The notes below the pieces were generated by a model. It was not told where the DNA came from. It ran no database searches and saw only the letters and a program-made list of their open reading frames with translations. From contig CM037781.1 of assembly GCA_021229015.1 (NCBI GenBank), positions 35,260,759 through 35,324,758 of the forward strand: a stretch of DNA of 64,000 nucleotides. Reading direction: 5' to 3'. The first letter of the stretch is position 1, and the number at the start of each line of letters is the position of its first letter. The translations under genes and the position numbers were made by a program. Shown in pieces: positions 50,201 to 54,745 of the stretch. The DNA comes from Solen grandis. Taxonomy: Eukaryota > Mollusca > Bivalvia > Adapedonta > Solenidae.

Positions 50201-51900
50201 TGAATCTGATTTGAACGAGATTTGGGTCACATATATTTAACCCTGAAGTATACGGTATTCGGTCAATGGGATATCCGTCTGCACTGATGACCAAAATAAT
50301 GGACATAATATAGAAATAATAGAAAGAAGATACAGACTGATGCACAAAACACAAACATAAATTACTGATTGTTTGTTCTGTTTTATACATAACGTTTGAA
50401 ATTGTAGTTTGTCTATAATATTTTTATTAATGATATGTACAATATGACCCAGGTGCAGGATAAACTGTTTATCCAAAGTAGCTGTGACATCAAGACTCCA
50501 GCTTGTAGCTGTTGTCAGCAACAACTGCACGGCGTCATTCACATGGACATTGAGTAACAAGAGTGGCACTCCACTGGATTTCAACACAGACACAGACACA
50601 CGTAACTAGACATTGCATTTCATTATATCAGATCATTCCACATACAAATACTGGTGAATATGTCACTCGTATTATTTGCCAGAAGAATTGCAATTTTACT
50701 TATTTATTTCATTGCCGTGTATTTTACCCTATATTGTATCACAAATAAAAATATGACGACTGGTTTTATCTTTATTTGAATATAATTCTAACACTAACAC
50801 AGTTAATGTGCTGTATTGAAATCAGACCATTATGGTAAAATGTTAAATCGAAATATATTCTTGTAGCTATTTCATTCCAAATAAAAAAACAATGAATGTC
50901 AATATATTGTGTACTTTCCAGTGTCTACGAACGTGTCCTTGAATTTAAAACCCAACGTACTCGAACCCGGAACCCGTTACCTAGCAACCCTGGAAATGAC
51001 CAAGGATGGGGTCAAGTATGGGAATGCTTCTTATGAGTTTCTTACCAACACACCTCCGAGATACGGCCAATGTACTGCGATTCCATATGACTGGAAATTT
51101 GACCCCTACCCAGACACTGAACTAACTAATGATTCAGTCCCGCTTGGTAGGAAACTCACGTGTTCTTGATTCATTTTGTAATTCGTAGTGGATTTAAAGA
51201 TATATATATATATATCTATACGATATATCTAATTTCTATTTTAATACATTGATCTTTTACCAATAATGATATTAATTGTACATGTTATTTTCCTTTTTTT
51301 ATGTCTCGAAATAAGGATAATAAAGGAAACCCCCTAGAAAACTAATTCCATAAAATATATACAATAAGTGTTTTTATATATCTAACTTTCAAACTCCCAT
51401 GGTGATATCAACTTTTAAAGATTCAAACTTATTTACATCTTTTTGTCTCTCACCCACATACACAATATATTCCTCTAAATTTAAGAGTAACAAAACACGT
51501 ATATTCTTTATTGTCGTGCTTTATTTTCTTTATTACATATATCATAAACATTGTATTTATTATTGCATACCTAGGTCTTCTATAAATGTACAAGAAATAT
51601 CCATTTAAACAACGTTGTATTTTTTTTTTTGAAACTGATGTTTAATCCCATTTCCCATTTCACAGAAGCAGAGTTACTGTATAAATGATCACATTATTAT
51701 TATTATCATTATTATTATTATTGTTTCAGCCGATTTTTATGAATGTTTCGCCAACAACGCCACATTTAACATCTCGTGTACAGACTGGCAGGACGAGGGA
51801 TTCTCGGAGTCTAATTACACCATATACCAGCCGCTGATGTACTACATGTTCTTGTTGTATAGTGACCATGAATATGAGAGACAAATCCTTTATTTTGATC
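10931..51900 (+). CDS. Polycystin-1/REJ-like gene with an N-terminal sushi array (partial, exons listed below)
   Basis: Spliced model of 26 exons: 18 sushi (CCP) exons, one linker exon, PKD-repeat exons and REJ exons, all with GT/AG borders and matching phases. Known family role: polycystin-1-like proteins are large membrane receptors with PKD repeats, a REJ module, GAIN/GPS, PLAT and 11 membrane segments, working in cilia or as sperm/egg receptors, often with a TRPP channel. Here only ectodomain exons are present. The 5' signal-peptide exon and the 3' GPS and membrane part are absent: the last visible exon ends in phase 1 and the contig block ends at 53635. Many N-glycosylation sites fit a secreted or membrane glycoprotein. 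A sushi-PKD-REJ order differs from vertebrate PKD1 (LRR, WSC, C-type lectin). A one-base frameshift near 47655 interrupts the frame. Confidence 0.8.
11451..11598. repeat. Long hairpin with CA/GT repeat arms
   Basis: The left arm GTACAGGCACAGGGACTTGC, then TCCCATACACACAC, a CA run and TGTACATACACTATCAAC, is mirrored on the right from 11520 by GTTGATAGTGTATGTACA, a GT run and GTATGGGAGCAAGTCCCTGT. Only a few bases separate the arms. The GT arm is longer than the CA arm, consistent with microsatellite slippage after the inversion formed. Confidence 0.8.
11603..11797. mobile_element. Foldback/MITE-like element
   Basis: Inverted arms: CATTCAGTATGCCAAACCAT with GCAACCGGTCGCTTACAGTC on the left, and ATAGCTGACTGTAAGCGTAC with GGTTGCATACGGTTTGTCAT on the right, around a non-coding centre of about 95 bases. 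Abuts the CA/GT hairpin. Target duplication not resolved. Confidence 0.6.
11886..12065 (+). CDS. Sushi (CCP) exon 2
   Basis: 180 bp, phase 1 both ends, TTAG acceptor and GTAAGT donor. Cysteines in [30 protein letters not shown], with Trp before the last Cys (AWTGTLPEC). N-glycosylation sites at NAT and NYT. Confidence 0.85.
12066..14164 (+). other. Intron between sushi exons 2 and 3
   Basis: About 2.1 kb, very AT-rich with many poly-T and poly-A runs. I see no domain, no repeat with clear ends and no additional sushi exon on the plus strand. Confidence 0.5.
14165..14347 (+). CDS. Sushi (CCP) exon 3
   Basis: 183 bp, phase 1 both ends, CGCTTTTAG acceptor and GTAAGT donor. Cysteines in [31 protein letters not shown]. 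The position usually held by Trp is LFYG, so the conserved Trp is missing; sushi exon 18 shows the same NESG...F pattern. Confidence 0.85.
15107..15560. repeat. 161-bp tandem repeat, nearly three copies
   Basis: Each unit reads CGGGCTCTAACTTCAATACC, ...CCAATCCTTTTCAAACTT..., CACATGTGCATGGCCATAAT and ends in GACTTAGAAGTTATGGCCCT. Copy starts are 161 bases apart (for example the ATGCATGG-like words at 15161 and 15322). A GGGC-rich stretch (GCGGGCGGGCGGGCG) precedes it at 15064-15092, inside a palindrome-like CACCCATCTTAAGATGGGG at 15025-15045. This looks like molluscan satellite-type repeat DNA; the short open frames it gives are not genes. Confidence 0.8.
16725..16950 (+). mobile_element. tRNA-derived SINE, family 1, plus copy
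   Basis: Has a B-box-like GGTTTCGAATCCC followed by a conserved body TGAGGAAGCCTTCCAGCTGG, CTTGCGGTAGGTCGGTGGTT, CTACCC..., and TAATTAGCTGGACGTCGCTA, ending near GCGACGGTAAACTC. The same body is found inverted at 39886-40114. The conserved middle is the type of core domain shared by bivalve SINEs. Confidence 0.75.
17880..18125. repeat. Degenerate ~125-bp repeats (GAGCATAAC type)
   Basis: Two related units containing GTCYGGAGCATAACWTGAAT, ACTAATACWGGG and TTGGAGTTATTGTCCTTTG, preceded by CCATCCGTCAGTCAG-type sequence. Such repeats are common dispersed DNA in molluscs; non-coding. Confidence 0.5.
18149..18304 (+). mobile_element. SINE family 2, 3' part, plus orientation
   Basis: CCCGGTGTCAGGATAAAGTG, TGGTATCATGCTACATGTCT, GGCAGCACTATATCTGTCTC, then GGATGTTAAACGCAACAATA and an AACA tail. 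Same sequence as the 3' half of the inverted full-length copy at 62030-62320. The tRNA-like head is missing here (5' truncation). Confidence 0.75.
18833..19015 (+). CDS. Sushi (CCP) exon 4
   Basis: 183 bp, phase 1 both ends, ATGCGCAG acceptor and GTGAGT donor. Cysteines in [28 protein letters not shown], with Trp in AAWVGTV. Three N-glycosylation sites (NGT, NYS among them). Its VTCDPP opening is shared with exon 18, marking the two as the outer pair around the duplicated B-C-A units. The 4.5-kb intron before it holds the repeats and SINEs listed at 15.1-18.3 kb and no sushi exon that I can see. Confidence 0.85.
19233..19412 (+). CDS. Sushi (CCP) exon 5 (type B)
   Basis: 180 bp, phase 1 both ends, TCCAATCAG acceptor and GTAAGG donor. 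Cysteines in [29 protein letters not shown]; Trp in HWNGTPPVC. Belongs to my type B (SPDQxxxxY...GYNHTxGDLVR). First member of the first B-C-A unit. Confidence 0.85.
19555..19592. repeat. (ATT)n microsatellite
   Basis: ATT/TTA trinucleotide run in the intron between sushi exons 5 and 6. Confidence 0.85.
19737..19919 (+). CDS. Sushi (CCP) exon 6 (type C)
   Basis: 183 bp, phase 1 both ends, TCATTTTAG acceptor and GTAAGT donor. Cysteines in [31 protein letters not shown]; Trp in NWTNTEAVC. Type C signature: VVEC, a [10 protein letters not shown] stretch and RQC. The Trp in DIGWEQ replaces the Tyr of the other copies. Confidence 0.85.
20875..21057 (+). CDS. Sushi (CCP) exon 7 (type A)
   Basis: 183 bp, phase 1 both ends, TTTATTTCAG acceptor and GTAAAT donor. 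Cysteines in [33 protein letters not shown]. Type A signature: CTAPAAV..., [14 protein letters not shown]-x-FSGxAPxC with Phe in the Trp position. Confidence 0.85.
21464..21643 (+). CDS. Sushi (CCP) exon 8 (type B)
   Basis: 180 bp, phase 1 both ends, TTTTTCAG acceptor and GTATAT donor (weaker than the GTAAGT of its neighbours). Translation begins [17 protein letters not shown] and continues to [28 protein letters not shown]. Only the part after the internal ATG at 21541 appears as an ATG-started frame; the upstream half is equally clear. Opens the second B-C-A unit; the following 326-bp intron is almost the same size as the 324-bp intron after exon 5. Confidence 0.85.
21970..22152 (+). CDS. 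Sushi (CCP) exon 9 (type C)
   Basis: 183 bp, phase 1 both ends, AAATCCAG acceptor and GTAAGT donor. Cysteines in [32 protein letters not shown]; Trp in IWEGTEANC. Type C signature with [11 protein letters not shown]-glycosylation sites NFT, NET and NCT. Confidence 0.85.
23248..23430 (+). CDS. Sushi (CCP) exon 10 (type A)
   Basis: 183 bp, phase 1 both ends, TGCTTCAG acceptor and GTGAGT donor. Cysteines in [33 protein letters not shown]; Phe in SFSGSAPNC. Type A, closing the second B-C-A unit. Confidence 0.85.
25019..25198 (+). CDS. Sushi (CCP) exon 11 (type B)
   Basis: 180 bp, phase 1 both ends, TTTTTCAG acceptor and GTAATT donor. Cysteines in [34 protein letters not shown]. Nearly identical to exon 14, with about ten base differences over 180 by my count, so the two separated recently or have been homogenised. 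Confidence 0.85.
25914..26155. mobile_element. Foldback MITE with TTAA ends (piggyBac-like)
   Basis: Ends TTAACCCTTTCCC and GGGAAAGGGTTAA. The flanking TTAA and the CCCTTTCCC inverted ends are what a piggyBac-type element leaves. Inside, GCGAACAGCATAAAACCTGA and TCAGCCTGCGAGT pair with ACTCGCAGGCTGA and TCTGGTTTTATGCTGTTCGC (26047-26117) as a strong hairpin. No coding capacity, so non-autonomous. Confidence 0.75.
26998..27180 (+). CDS. Sushi (CCP) exon 12 (type C)
   Basis: 183 bp, phase 1 both ends, GTTTTTCAG acceptor and GTAAGT donor. Reads [16 protein letters not shown], then [35 protein letters not shown]. The usual Tyr before the second CCP cysteine is Cys here (LTCTC instead of ITYTC), giving five cysteines. 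No ATG precedes the first half of the exon; the acceptor defines its start. Confidence 0.85.
27441..27623 (+). CDS. Sushi (CCP) exon 13 (type A)
   Basis: 183 bp, phase 1 both ends, ATGCTTTCAG acceptor and GTAAGT donor. Cysteines in [33 protein letters not shown]; Phe in MFSGTAPVC. Type A, closing the third B-C-A unit only 260 bases after exon 12. Confidence 0.85.
28069..28248 (+). CDS. Sushi (CCP) exon 14 (type B)
   Basis: 180 bp, phase 1 both ends, ATGTTTCAG acceptor and GTAATG donor. Cysteines in [34 protein letters not shown]. Near copy of exon 11; amino-acid differences include N to D after AV, H to N in GYN(H/N)T and S to G in WN(S/G)T. Confidence 0.85.
29254..29288. repeat. (GAT)n microsatellite
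   Basis: Uninterrupted GAT/ATG run about 100 bases before sushi exon 15. Confidence 0.9.
29390..29572 (+). CDS. Sushi (CCP) exon 15 (type C)
   Basis: 183 bp, phase 1 both ends, CCACTTCAG acceptor and GTAAGA donor. Reads [51 protein letters not shown]. All four CCP cysteines are present; Phe replaces Trp. There is no useful ATG in the exon, so it is easily missed by an ORF search; splice sites and homology to exons 6, 9 and 12 support it. Confidence 0.85.
30032..30214 (+). other. Unassigned open stretch of higher GC
   Basis: A 60-codon open frame ([20 protein letters not shown] at its start, RGMTPRICV at its end) in sequence visibly richer in GC than the flanks. A TTAGTGCAG acceptor-like site sits at its start. 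It has no cysteine pattern of a sushi module and I do not recognise it. It may be a decayed transposon piece; I see no support for it as an exon of the polycystin-like gene. Confidence 0.25.
30251..32770. mobile_element. Possible large foldback element bounded by inverted ATGTCGCA-type arrays
   Basis: Left end (30251-30430) is a degenerate short-period array of AACGCTAAATGTCGCA-like words. Right end (32395-32770) is the same array on the other strand (TGCGACATTTGGCGTCAG-like words). Outer borders match in inverted order: GGATGTAGCAACGTTAAATG on the left and, reverse-complemented, TAATGTAGCAACACTGAATG on the right. The 2 kb between the arrays is AT-rich and shows no coding signal. No target duplication resolved. 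Confidence 0.45.
32400..32700. repeat. 153-bp tandem duplication within the right ATGTCGCA array
   Basis: Two units about 153 bases apart. On the minus strand this gives a frame in which an ICRIC...KC...FC.Y...HQR block occurs twice, 51 residues apart. It looks zinc-finger-like but comes from the repeated DNA motif. Confidence 0.5.
33345..33527 (+). CDS. Sushi (CCP) exon 16
   Basis: 183 bp, phase 1 both ends, TCACTGCAG acceptor and GTAAGT donor. The most canonical sushi module of the array: [50 protein letters not shown], with the PPNG turn, GY and Trp of the consensus. It sits where a type A module would be expected in the B-C-A order but is clearly different. Confidence 0.88.
33940..34360. 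repeat. Degenerate GGTCAAAGGTCAAGGTCA repeats
   Basis: Roughly three diverged units of the form CCTCAAACTTGACGGGATG..., TAGTAGATTGCC..., GGTCAAAGGTCAAGGTCA. A common dispersed molluscan repeat type; non-coding. Confidence 0.5.
34550..34732 (+). CDS. Sushi (CCP) exon 17 (type B-like)
   Basis: 183 bp, phase 1 both ends, CCCTTCCAG acceptor. Cysteines in [32 protein letters not shown]; Trp in [22 protein letters not shown] matches type B, with one codon more. The donor reads GTTTGT rather than GTAAGT, so splicing here may be weaker. Confidence 0.8.
35536..35718 (+). CDS. Sushi (CCP) exon 18
   Basis: 183 bp, phase 1 both ends, GTTTATAG acceptor and GTGGGT donor. Cysteines in [31 protein letters not shown]. 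The GY after the second Cys is DY and the Trp is missing (VFPPVDLNC). Last sushi exon seen before the linker exon 4.7 kb downstream. Confidence 0.8.
35876..36200. repeat. Two short local duplications
   Basis: ATATGATAGTATATGTATTA occurs twice about 29 bases apart (35876-35929). GCTGACTGTCTATACATAGT followed by ATACCGTCTGGTG occurs twice about 58 bases apart (36103 and 36161). Non-coding intron sequence. Confidence 0.7.
36440..37015. repeat. ~190-bp tandem repeat, three copies
   Basis: Unit landmarks, in order: CGCGATATCAT, GAAAGCAATTCCATTCTGTT, CACGAGTCGCATG, TTTCTTCGTTCAATGGCTTG, TTTTTGTCGCAATGTTTAAG and AGTATTACCTGTC. The GATATCA landmark recurs near 36442, 36635 and 36823. Intronic and non-coding. 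Confidence 0.8.
37255..39060. repeat. ~845-bp tandem duplication plus start of a third copy
   Basis: The word AAGCGCC[C/A]CCTAGCGGCAAAA marks the units near 37339 and 38185 (846 bases apart), and a third related start (CGCCCCCTGGCGGGAAAAG) is at 39031 (845 bases further). Shared text includes GGTACCTAGCAATGCAGCAA, CGCAAGTCGCACTAGTC, AAAACTAAACATCACTGGAA and TTTTCGTAGACCTACCCTCA. No coding frame is conserved between the copies. Confidence 0.8.
39183..39252. repeat. Poly-A stretch followed by a perfect 13-bp hairpin
   Basis: An A-rich run and ACAGAAGAAGAACAA precede TAGGTTTTCGCAC, a 6-base loop and GTGCGAAAACCTA. The hairpin stem is perfect. Its place right after a poly-A tract suggests the 3' end of a retroposed sequence. 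Confidence 0.6.
39886..40114 (-). mobile_element. tRNA-derived SINE, family 1, minus copy
   Basis: On the minus strand it starts GGCCGCCGTGGCCGAGTGGT (A box region), has B box GGTTCGAATCC, then the shared core GAGGAAGCCTTCCAGCTGGC, TTGCGGTAGGTCGGTGGTTC, and ends GACGTCGCTTTATG...GCGACGGTAAACCCCAATAC. GGCCGAGTGGTT suggests a Leu- or Ser-tRNA ancestry. Better preserved than the copy at 16725. Confidence 0.85.
40389..40705 (+). CDS. Linker exon between sushi array and PKD repeats
   Basis: 317 bp, enters in phase 1 after TAATCAAACAG and leaves in phase 0 at GTAAGT. Translation begins [18 protein letters not shown] and ends [17 protein letters not shown]. It has N-glycosylation sites and a single Cys (SQCSY). 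No domain recognised; by position it should be a beta-rich stretch leading into the first PKD repeat. The phase change from 1-1 to 1-0 marks the border of the sushi array. Confidence 0.7.
41000..41100. mobile_element. Short foldback element, second copy
   Basis: ATATGCAAGTTTATGGACTT with GTCAGTCGGA pairs with TCCGACTGAC and CATTCCATAAACTTGCATAT. The core has TATATACCTTTCCGTG as in the element abutting the gap at 3462-3535. Non-coding MITE-like. Confidence 0.65.
41924..44802. mobile_element. Long-terminal-inverted-repeat DNA transposon remnant
   Basis: Left arm about 41924-42574 and right arm about 44198-44802 are extended inverted copies, starting TATGGAAGGGGGTATCCGCC (left) and, reverse-complemented, TATGGAAGGGGATATCCGCC (right). 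They share TAGATAGATGGGGCACTGCA and the GTCCGTACCTACAC inner border. The flanks CATCAG and CATTAG match at 5 of 6 bases, suggesting a 6-bp target duplication. The left arm holds some 50 bases more than the right. The centre carries a broken integrase-like gene on the minus strand (43504-44085). The element lies in the intron between the linker exon and the first PKD exon. Confidence 0.75.
43504..44085 (-). pseudogene. Integrase-like transposase N-terminal remnant (broken)
   Basis: Minus strand. First frame [20 protein letters not shown]..., then a shifted frame with [20 protein letters not shown] and [20 protein letters not shown] (helix-turn-helix), then a third frame [48 protein letters not shown]. 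This order matches the N-terminal part of animal proteins that carry a DDE/rve integrase core. The catalytic core itself is absent, so it is a fragment with at least two frameshifts. The name of the superfamily is uncertain. Confidence 0.6.
45133..45308 (+). CDS. PKD-repeat exon 1
   Basis: 176 bp, enters phase 0 after CTAACACAG and leaves in phase 2 at GTAAGT. Reads [40 protein letters not shown] and joins the next exon as [13 protein letters not shown]. This is the PKD fold pattern: W in the middle strand, then Y-x-Y-x-x-PG-x-(Y/F)-x-V-x-V-x-A-x-N. Found from splice sites and reading frame, not from an ATG frame. Confidence 0.85.
45862..48143 (+). CDS. Large PKD-repeat exon reaching the start of the REJ module (with a frameshift)
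   Basis: About 2.28 kb, phase 2 in (CTGTTTTAG) and phase 2 out (GTAAAG). It encodes several PKD-type Ig-like repeats: [11 protein letters not shown] with [22 protein letters not shown] with [30 protein letters not shown], and CDINFGDP with [19 protein letters not shown]. Many N-glycosylation sites. A one-base loss in an A run near 47655 breaks the frame (TGA at 47657); the protein clearly continues as [20 protein letters not shown] to [16 protein letters not shown] and [11 protein letters not shown]...FSWDC, the opening of a REJ module. A basic RRRRKR run lies at 46985-47002. The shift is either an assembly error or a disabling mutation. Confidence 0.82.
48773..49000 (+). CDS. REJ-module exon 2
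   Basis: 228 bp, phase 2 in (ACTGATCTAG) and phase 2 out (GTAGGC). Reads [63 protein letters not shown]. The C...DTSGV...VTVTVS-x-x-x-R pattern fits the REJ module of polycystin-1 and sea-urchin REJ proteins. Confidence 0.82.
49536..49606 (+). mobile_element. tRNA-like SINE head
   Basis: GTGGTGCAGTGGGGTGACAG (A-box-like) and AGGTTCCAAGTTCGAGACC (B-box-like) with spacing similar to a tRNA gene, but without a recognisable cloverleaf with mature ends. Probably a SINE remnant in the intron between REJ exons. Confidence 0.4.
49958..50032 (-). mobile_element. tRNA-like SINE head, minus copy of an inserted-loop family
   Basis: On the minus strand: CTCAGTAGATAAAGGCG, a T-rich insert, CATACAGTGCAAGCATGGAG and GCACGAGTTCGAGCCT (B box). 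A plus-strand relative with the same T-rich insert is at 54660-54745, sharing ATACAGTGCAAGCAYGGAGG. Confidence 0.55.
50453..50601 (+). CDS. REJ-module exon 3
   Basis: 149 bp, phase 2 in (ATGACCCAG) and phase 1 out (GTAACT). Reads [40 protein letters not shown]. The C-x2-N-C...L-x-L...C...(Y/F)-x-W-x-L pattern is characteristic of the REJ module. No ATG frame covers it. Confidence 0.82.
50922..51146 (+). CDS. REJ-module exon 4
   Basis: 225 bp, phase 1 in (CTTTCCAG) and phase 1 out (GTAGGA). Reads [40 protein letters not shown]. The L-x-PG-x-x-Y...F-x-T-N-x-x-P-x-x-G-x-C pattern is a REJ hallmark. Confidence 0.85.
51730..51900 (+). CDS. REJ-module exon 5, last exon of the gene visible here
   Basis: 171 bp, phase 1 in (TTGTTTCAG) and phase 1 out (GTAAGT). 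Reads [20 protein letters not shown], then [16 protein letters not shown] and ERQILYFD. The F-x-I-x-C-x-x-W pattern is typical of the REJ module. The continuation is not found in the remaining 1.7 kb of the block nor beyond the gap. Confidence 0.83.
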
Positions 51901-52359
51901 GTAAGTTTGTGTTGTTGATGTTTTTGAGGTTACCGTCGCCGAGACCGGGTTTCATTGTTTTCTATTTTTGTTGAAATCATAATGGTTATCCATTCAGTAA
52001 AACTTGTCCAACCGGCTTTAAATTTCACAACACTTTGGTTTCGCGCAAAAATGAAAATCCTATTCTAAATGTTAACCATGAACATTATCCATTATACTTT
52101 TTGAACATTAATATTTCAATATTGTGTTGTTAAATATAGAATTGCATTTCAAGTGTGACTTGTTATTTTTGAATTTTGATTTTGACTCTCATGGTCCAAA
52201 TGAATGAAATCAATAATTCAAATAAATGACCTTATTGTAACCTGATTTTTTCATTTGAATATAAATATTTCATGGATAAATTACCTTAAGATATTACAAG
52301 GACATATATCTGTTTTAGTCATAAAGAAACGGAAAGTTTCATTTTGATTGAGTAAAGTT

Positions 52360-53635
52360 TGAGGGCGGGTCAATAATTAGTGTCGTCCCTCAGTTTATTT
52401 CATGAATACTGCATGGAGGACGTGCAAAGTTATACTATGATACGCATGAACTCTTTAGCTTTCCAACGGTGTATCATACATGTATATCTATACACAAGGA
52501 CAGTGAGAAAATAAGTACTGAAAGAGGTACATACGATCAACTGCGTATAAAAATGTCTGCCAAACGTTCAGTGAACTCTTTAGAAATACGGTCATATATT
52601 AAAACGCGTATGGCTTTAGGATTAAGCGCAACAATAATTCACAATGACCTCTGTACTGTTTTTGGGTCTTCTGTTGTTAGTTTAAGAACAGTTCAAAGAT
52701 GGATTGTTATGTTTAAGAACAGCAGAGAGAGGTTGGAGGATGCCAGTGGTAGAGGCAGGAAACCGTTAGTTATCACCAGAAACAACATTAAAAAAGTAAA
52801 CGATCTCCTTGGTAAAGAAGCACGATATACGATTTCTAAGATAGCTAGGTATGCTGGCATGTCAGAAGGGTCAGCTTTTACCATTCTGAAGAAGCATCTT
52901 CGAGTTAAGAAGATCGCTGCTAGGTGGATACCACATTTGTTAAGTCCTGAACAAAAGCAAGAGCGTGTGAAATGTGCCAGAAAATTATTAAGGATGTTTC
53001 CAAAATATGACAGTAGGAAGTTTTCTAACATTGTTACTGGTGATGAAAGCTGGTTCCACTTTTTTGAGCCGACTCGCAAAATAAATAATAAAATATGGGC
53101 AACGAAACATGCCCGTAGGCCTTGTATAGCCAAAAGAGTGACAAGCTCCAAGAAAGTAATTTATTCTATGTTCTTCAGAATTCACGGATTAGTTGCACAT
53201 GTTTCTGTTCCAAAGAAATGCTCTGTCAATGCGAAGTTTTACAGAAGGAAAGTGCTAACTAAAGTTGACAAATATTATTGTAAGCTTCGTCCTAGTACCG
53301 GAATGAAGGGCATGTACCTTTTGCCTGATAACGCTACACCACACAAAGGGGACATTGTGAAGAAATTTCTTGAAAGTAAACATGTGACTGTTCTAAACCA
53401 CCCACCTACTCGCCAGATTTGGCACCCTGTGACTTTTTTCTGTTCCCAAAGTTAAAGAAACACCTTCAGGGTCGCCGCTACAGAAGCCGGAATGGACTTG
53501 GATCCGCATTGTATCAGTTATGTAAAGTATATCTAAAGAAGACTATAGAAAAGCATTTGAAAATTGGATTAAACTACTGAAACTCTGTGTATTACATAAA
53601 GTTGATTACTTTGTAAGGAATGACATAAAAAAATT
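52360..53635 (+). mobile_element. Mariner-family DNA transposon, cut off by the gap
   Basis: Carries a DD34D-type transposase (next entry). A possible left inverted end is GAGGGCGGGTCAATAATTAG at 52361-52380. The right end is missing because the sequence turns into Ns at 53636 about 55 bases after the transposase stop. No right inverted end appears on the other side of the gap. Confidence 0.75.
52553..53578 (+). pseudogene. Mariner transposase with one frameshift
   Basis: Starts MSAKRSVNSLEIRSYIKTRM. Two helix-turn-helix parts (LRTVQRWIVMFKN and ARYTISKIARYAGMSEGSAF), the linker RWIPHLLSPEQKQERV, VTGDESWFHFFEP (first Asp) and YLLPDNATPHKG (second Asp). At about 53408 a one-base loss shifts the frame, giving a false end at 53455. 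In the shifted frame the protein continues YSPDLAPCDFFLFPKLKKHL, with the third Asp (PCD) 34 residues after the second, the DD34D spacing of mariner. The copy as sequenced lacks the third catalytic residue and is not active. Confidence 0.82.
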
Positions 53636-53735
53636 NNNNNNNNNNNNNNNNNNNNNNNNNNNNNNNNNNNNNNNNNNNNNNNNNNNNNNNNNNNNNNNNN
53701 NNNNNNNNNNNNNNNNNNNNNNNNNNNNNNNNNNN
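53636..53735. other. Assembly gap, 100 Ns
   Basis: Exactly 100 N. Right edge of the block that starts at 3636; the block is 50,000 bases long. Confidence 0.99.
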
Positions 53736-54242
53736 TAATCTTACGTATTATTTGTTATACCAAAAAATTGATTTATTTAACTTTTAATTTTGATAAAATT
53801 CCAGAACTCCGTTTCGAGTTGCTTCTCTTTCATATCTATACTACTAAAAGAACGAGCTGAGGTTTTTGTGTCGGATTTGACTTCGTTACGAAGCAAAACT
53901 ATGTGTATAGAGTATCAAGCTTCTTTAGTAACCATTCAGCAGTTGGGGTATTTGTGTTTAAAGACAAATAAAATTACAAAGTTTGCAAGAATTTATGGTG
54001 AAGCAACCGAAATTGGACAAATCTTAAAATAGTACAGTACACCGTACGATAGGTTTTACGTATTGTTCAAAATTGGGGAACCTCGACTAGCCTCGATGTG
54101 ATGTTACACGTGTGTTACAAAGCACGAACCCATTGTTAACTATTAATTTTTGAGAGTTATGCAATTCATCTCTCGAGTTTATATAGTGTAGCGTTAAATG
54201 AACACTCGAAAGGAAGACGATGTAGTCGGGCGTACCTTCCGT

Positions 54243-54310
54243 ATGCTGTCCACGATGTTCACGTGTATATACCTACAGCATAAGTTGCACGTGGACAGCA
54301 TGGTATTTGA
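54243..54310. repeat. Imperfect inverted repeat inside the Helitron-like element
   Basis: CGTATGCTGTCCAC on the left pairs with GTGGACAGCATGGTAT on the right, with CACGTGTATATACCTACAGC in the loop region. Confidence 0.5.
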
Positions 54311-54659
54311 CAACTTCATAGTCGTGTGCAGTAATATATAATTCGTTCCTGATAACTATTTTTGGGGTTAGCACCACAATTATTGTAAGTCTTAGATTTG
54401 TGATCTGATTTCTATTTCAGTTCGCTTGACATGTCTGTAGAATATGTTAGCAATAGAACTATTATTGTTCACAGCAATTGAACCTTTTCATTGATTAGTA
54501 CATTCTGCATTATTTTCGGATGCTTTAAAGCAGCTCCTTCACAAGTGGTCAGTGACTAAGAATTTGATTTTTAACTGTACATGTGTTTTACGTCTGTCAA
54601 TATGCATCTACAGACACATGTGGCAATGCACTTTGGGATCCAACACAAGAAAACCACAA

Positions 54660-54745
54660 CAGCTCAGCAGATAAAGCCGTGTTTGGGTGTGTTTTTTTCC
54701 ATACAGTGCAAGCACGGAGGCATGTGTTCGAGTCTCATTTTATTC
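54660..54745 (+). mobile_element. tRNA-like SINE head, plus copy of the inserted-loop family
   Basis: CTCAGCAGATAAAGCCGTGT, a T-rich stretch, CATACAGTGCAAGCACGGAG and GCATGTGTTCGAGTCTC (B box). Matches the minus-strand copy at 49958-50032. Confidence 0.55.
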
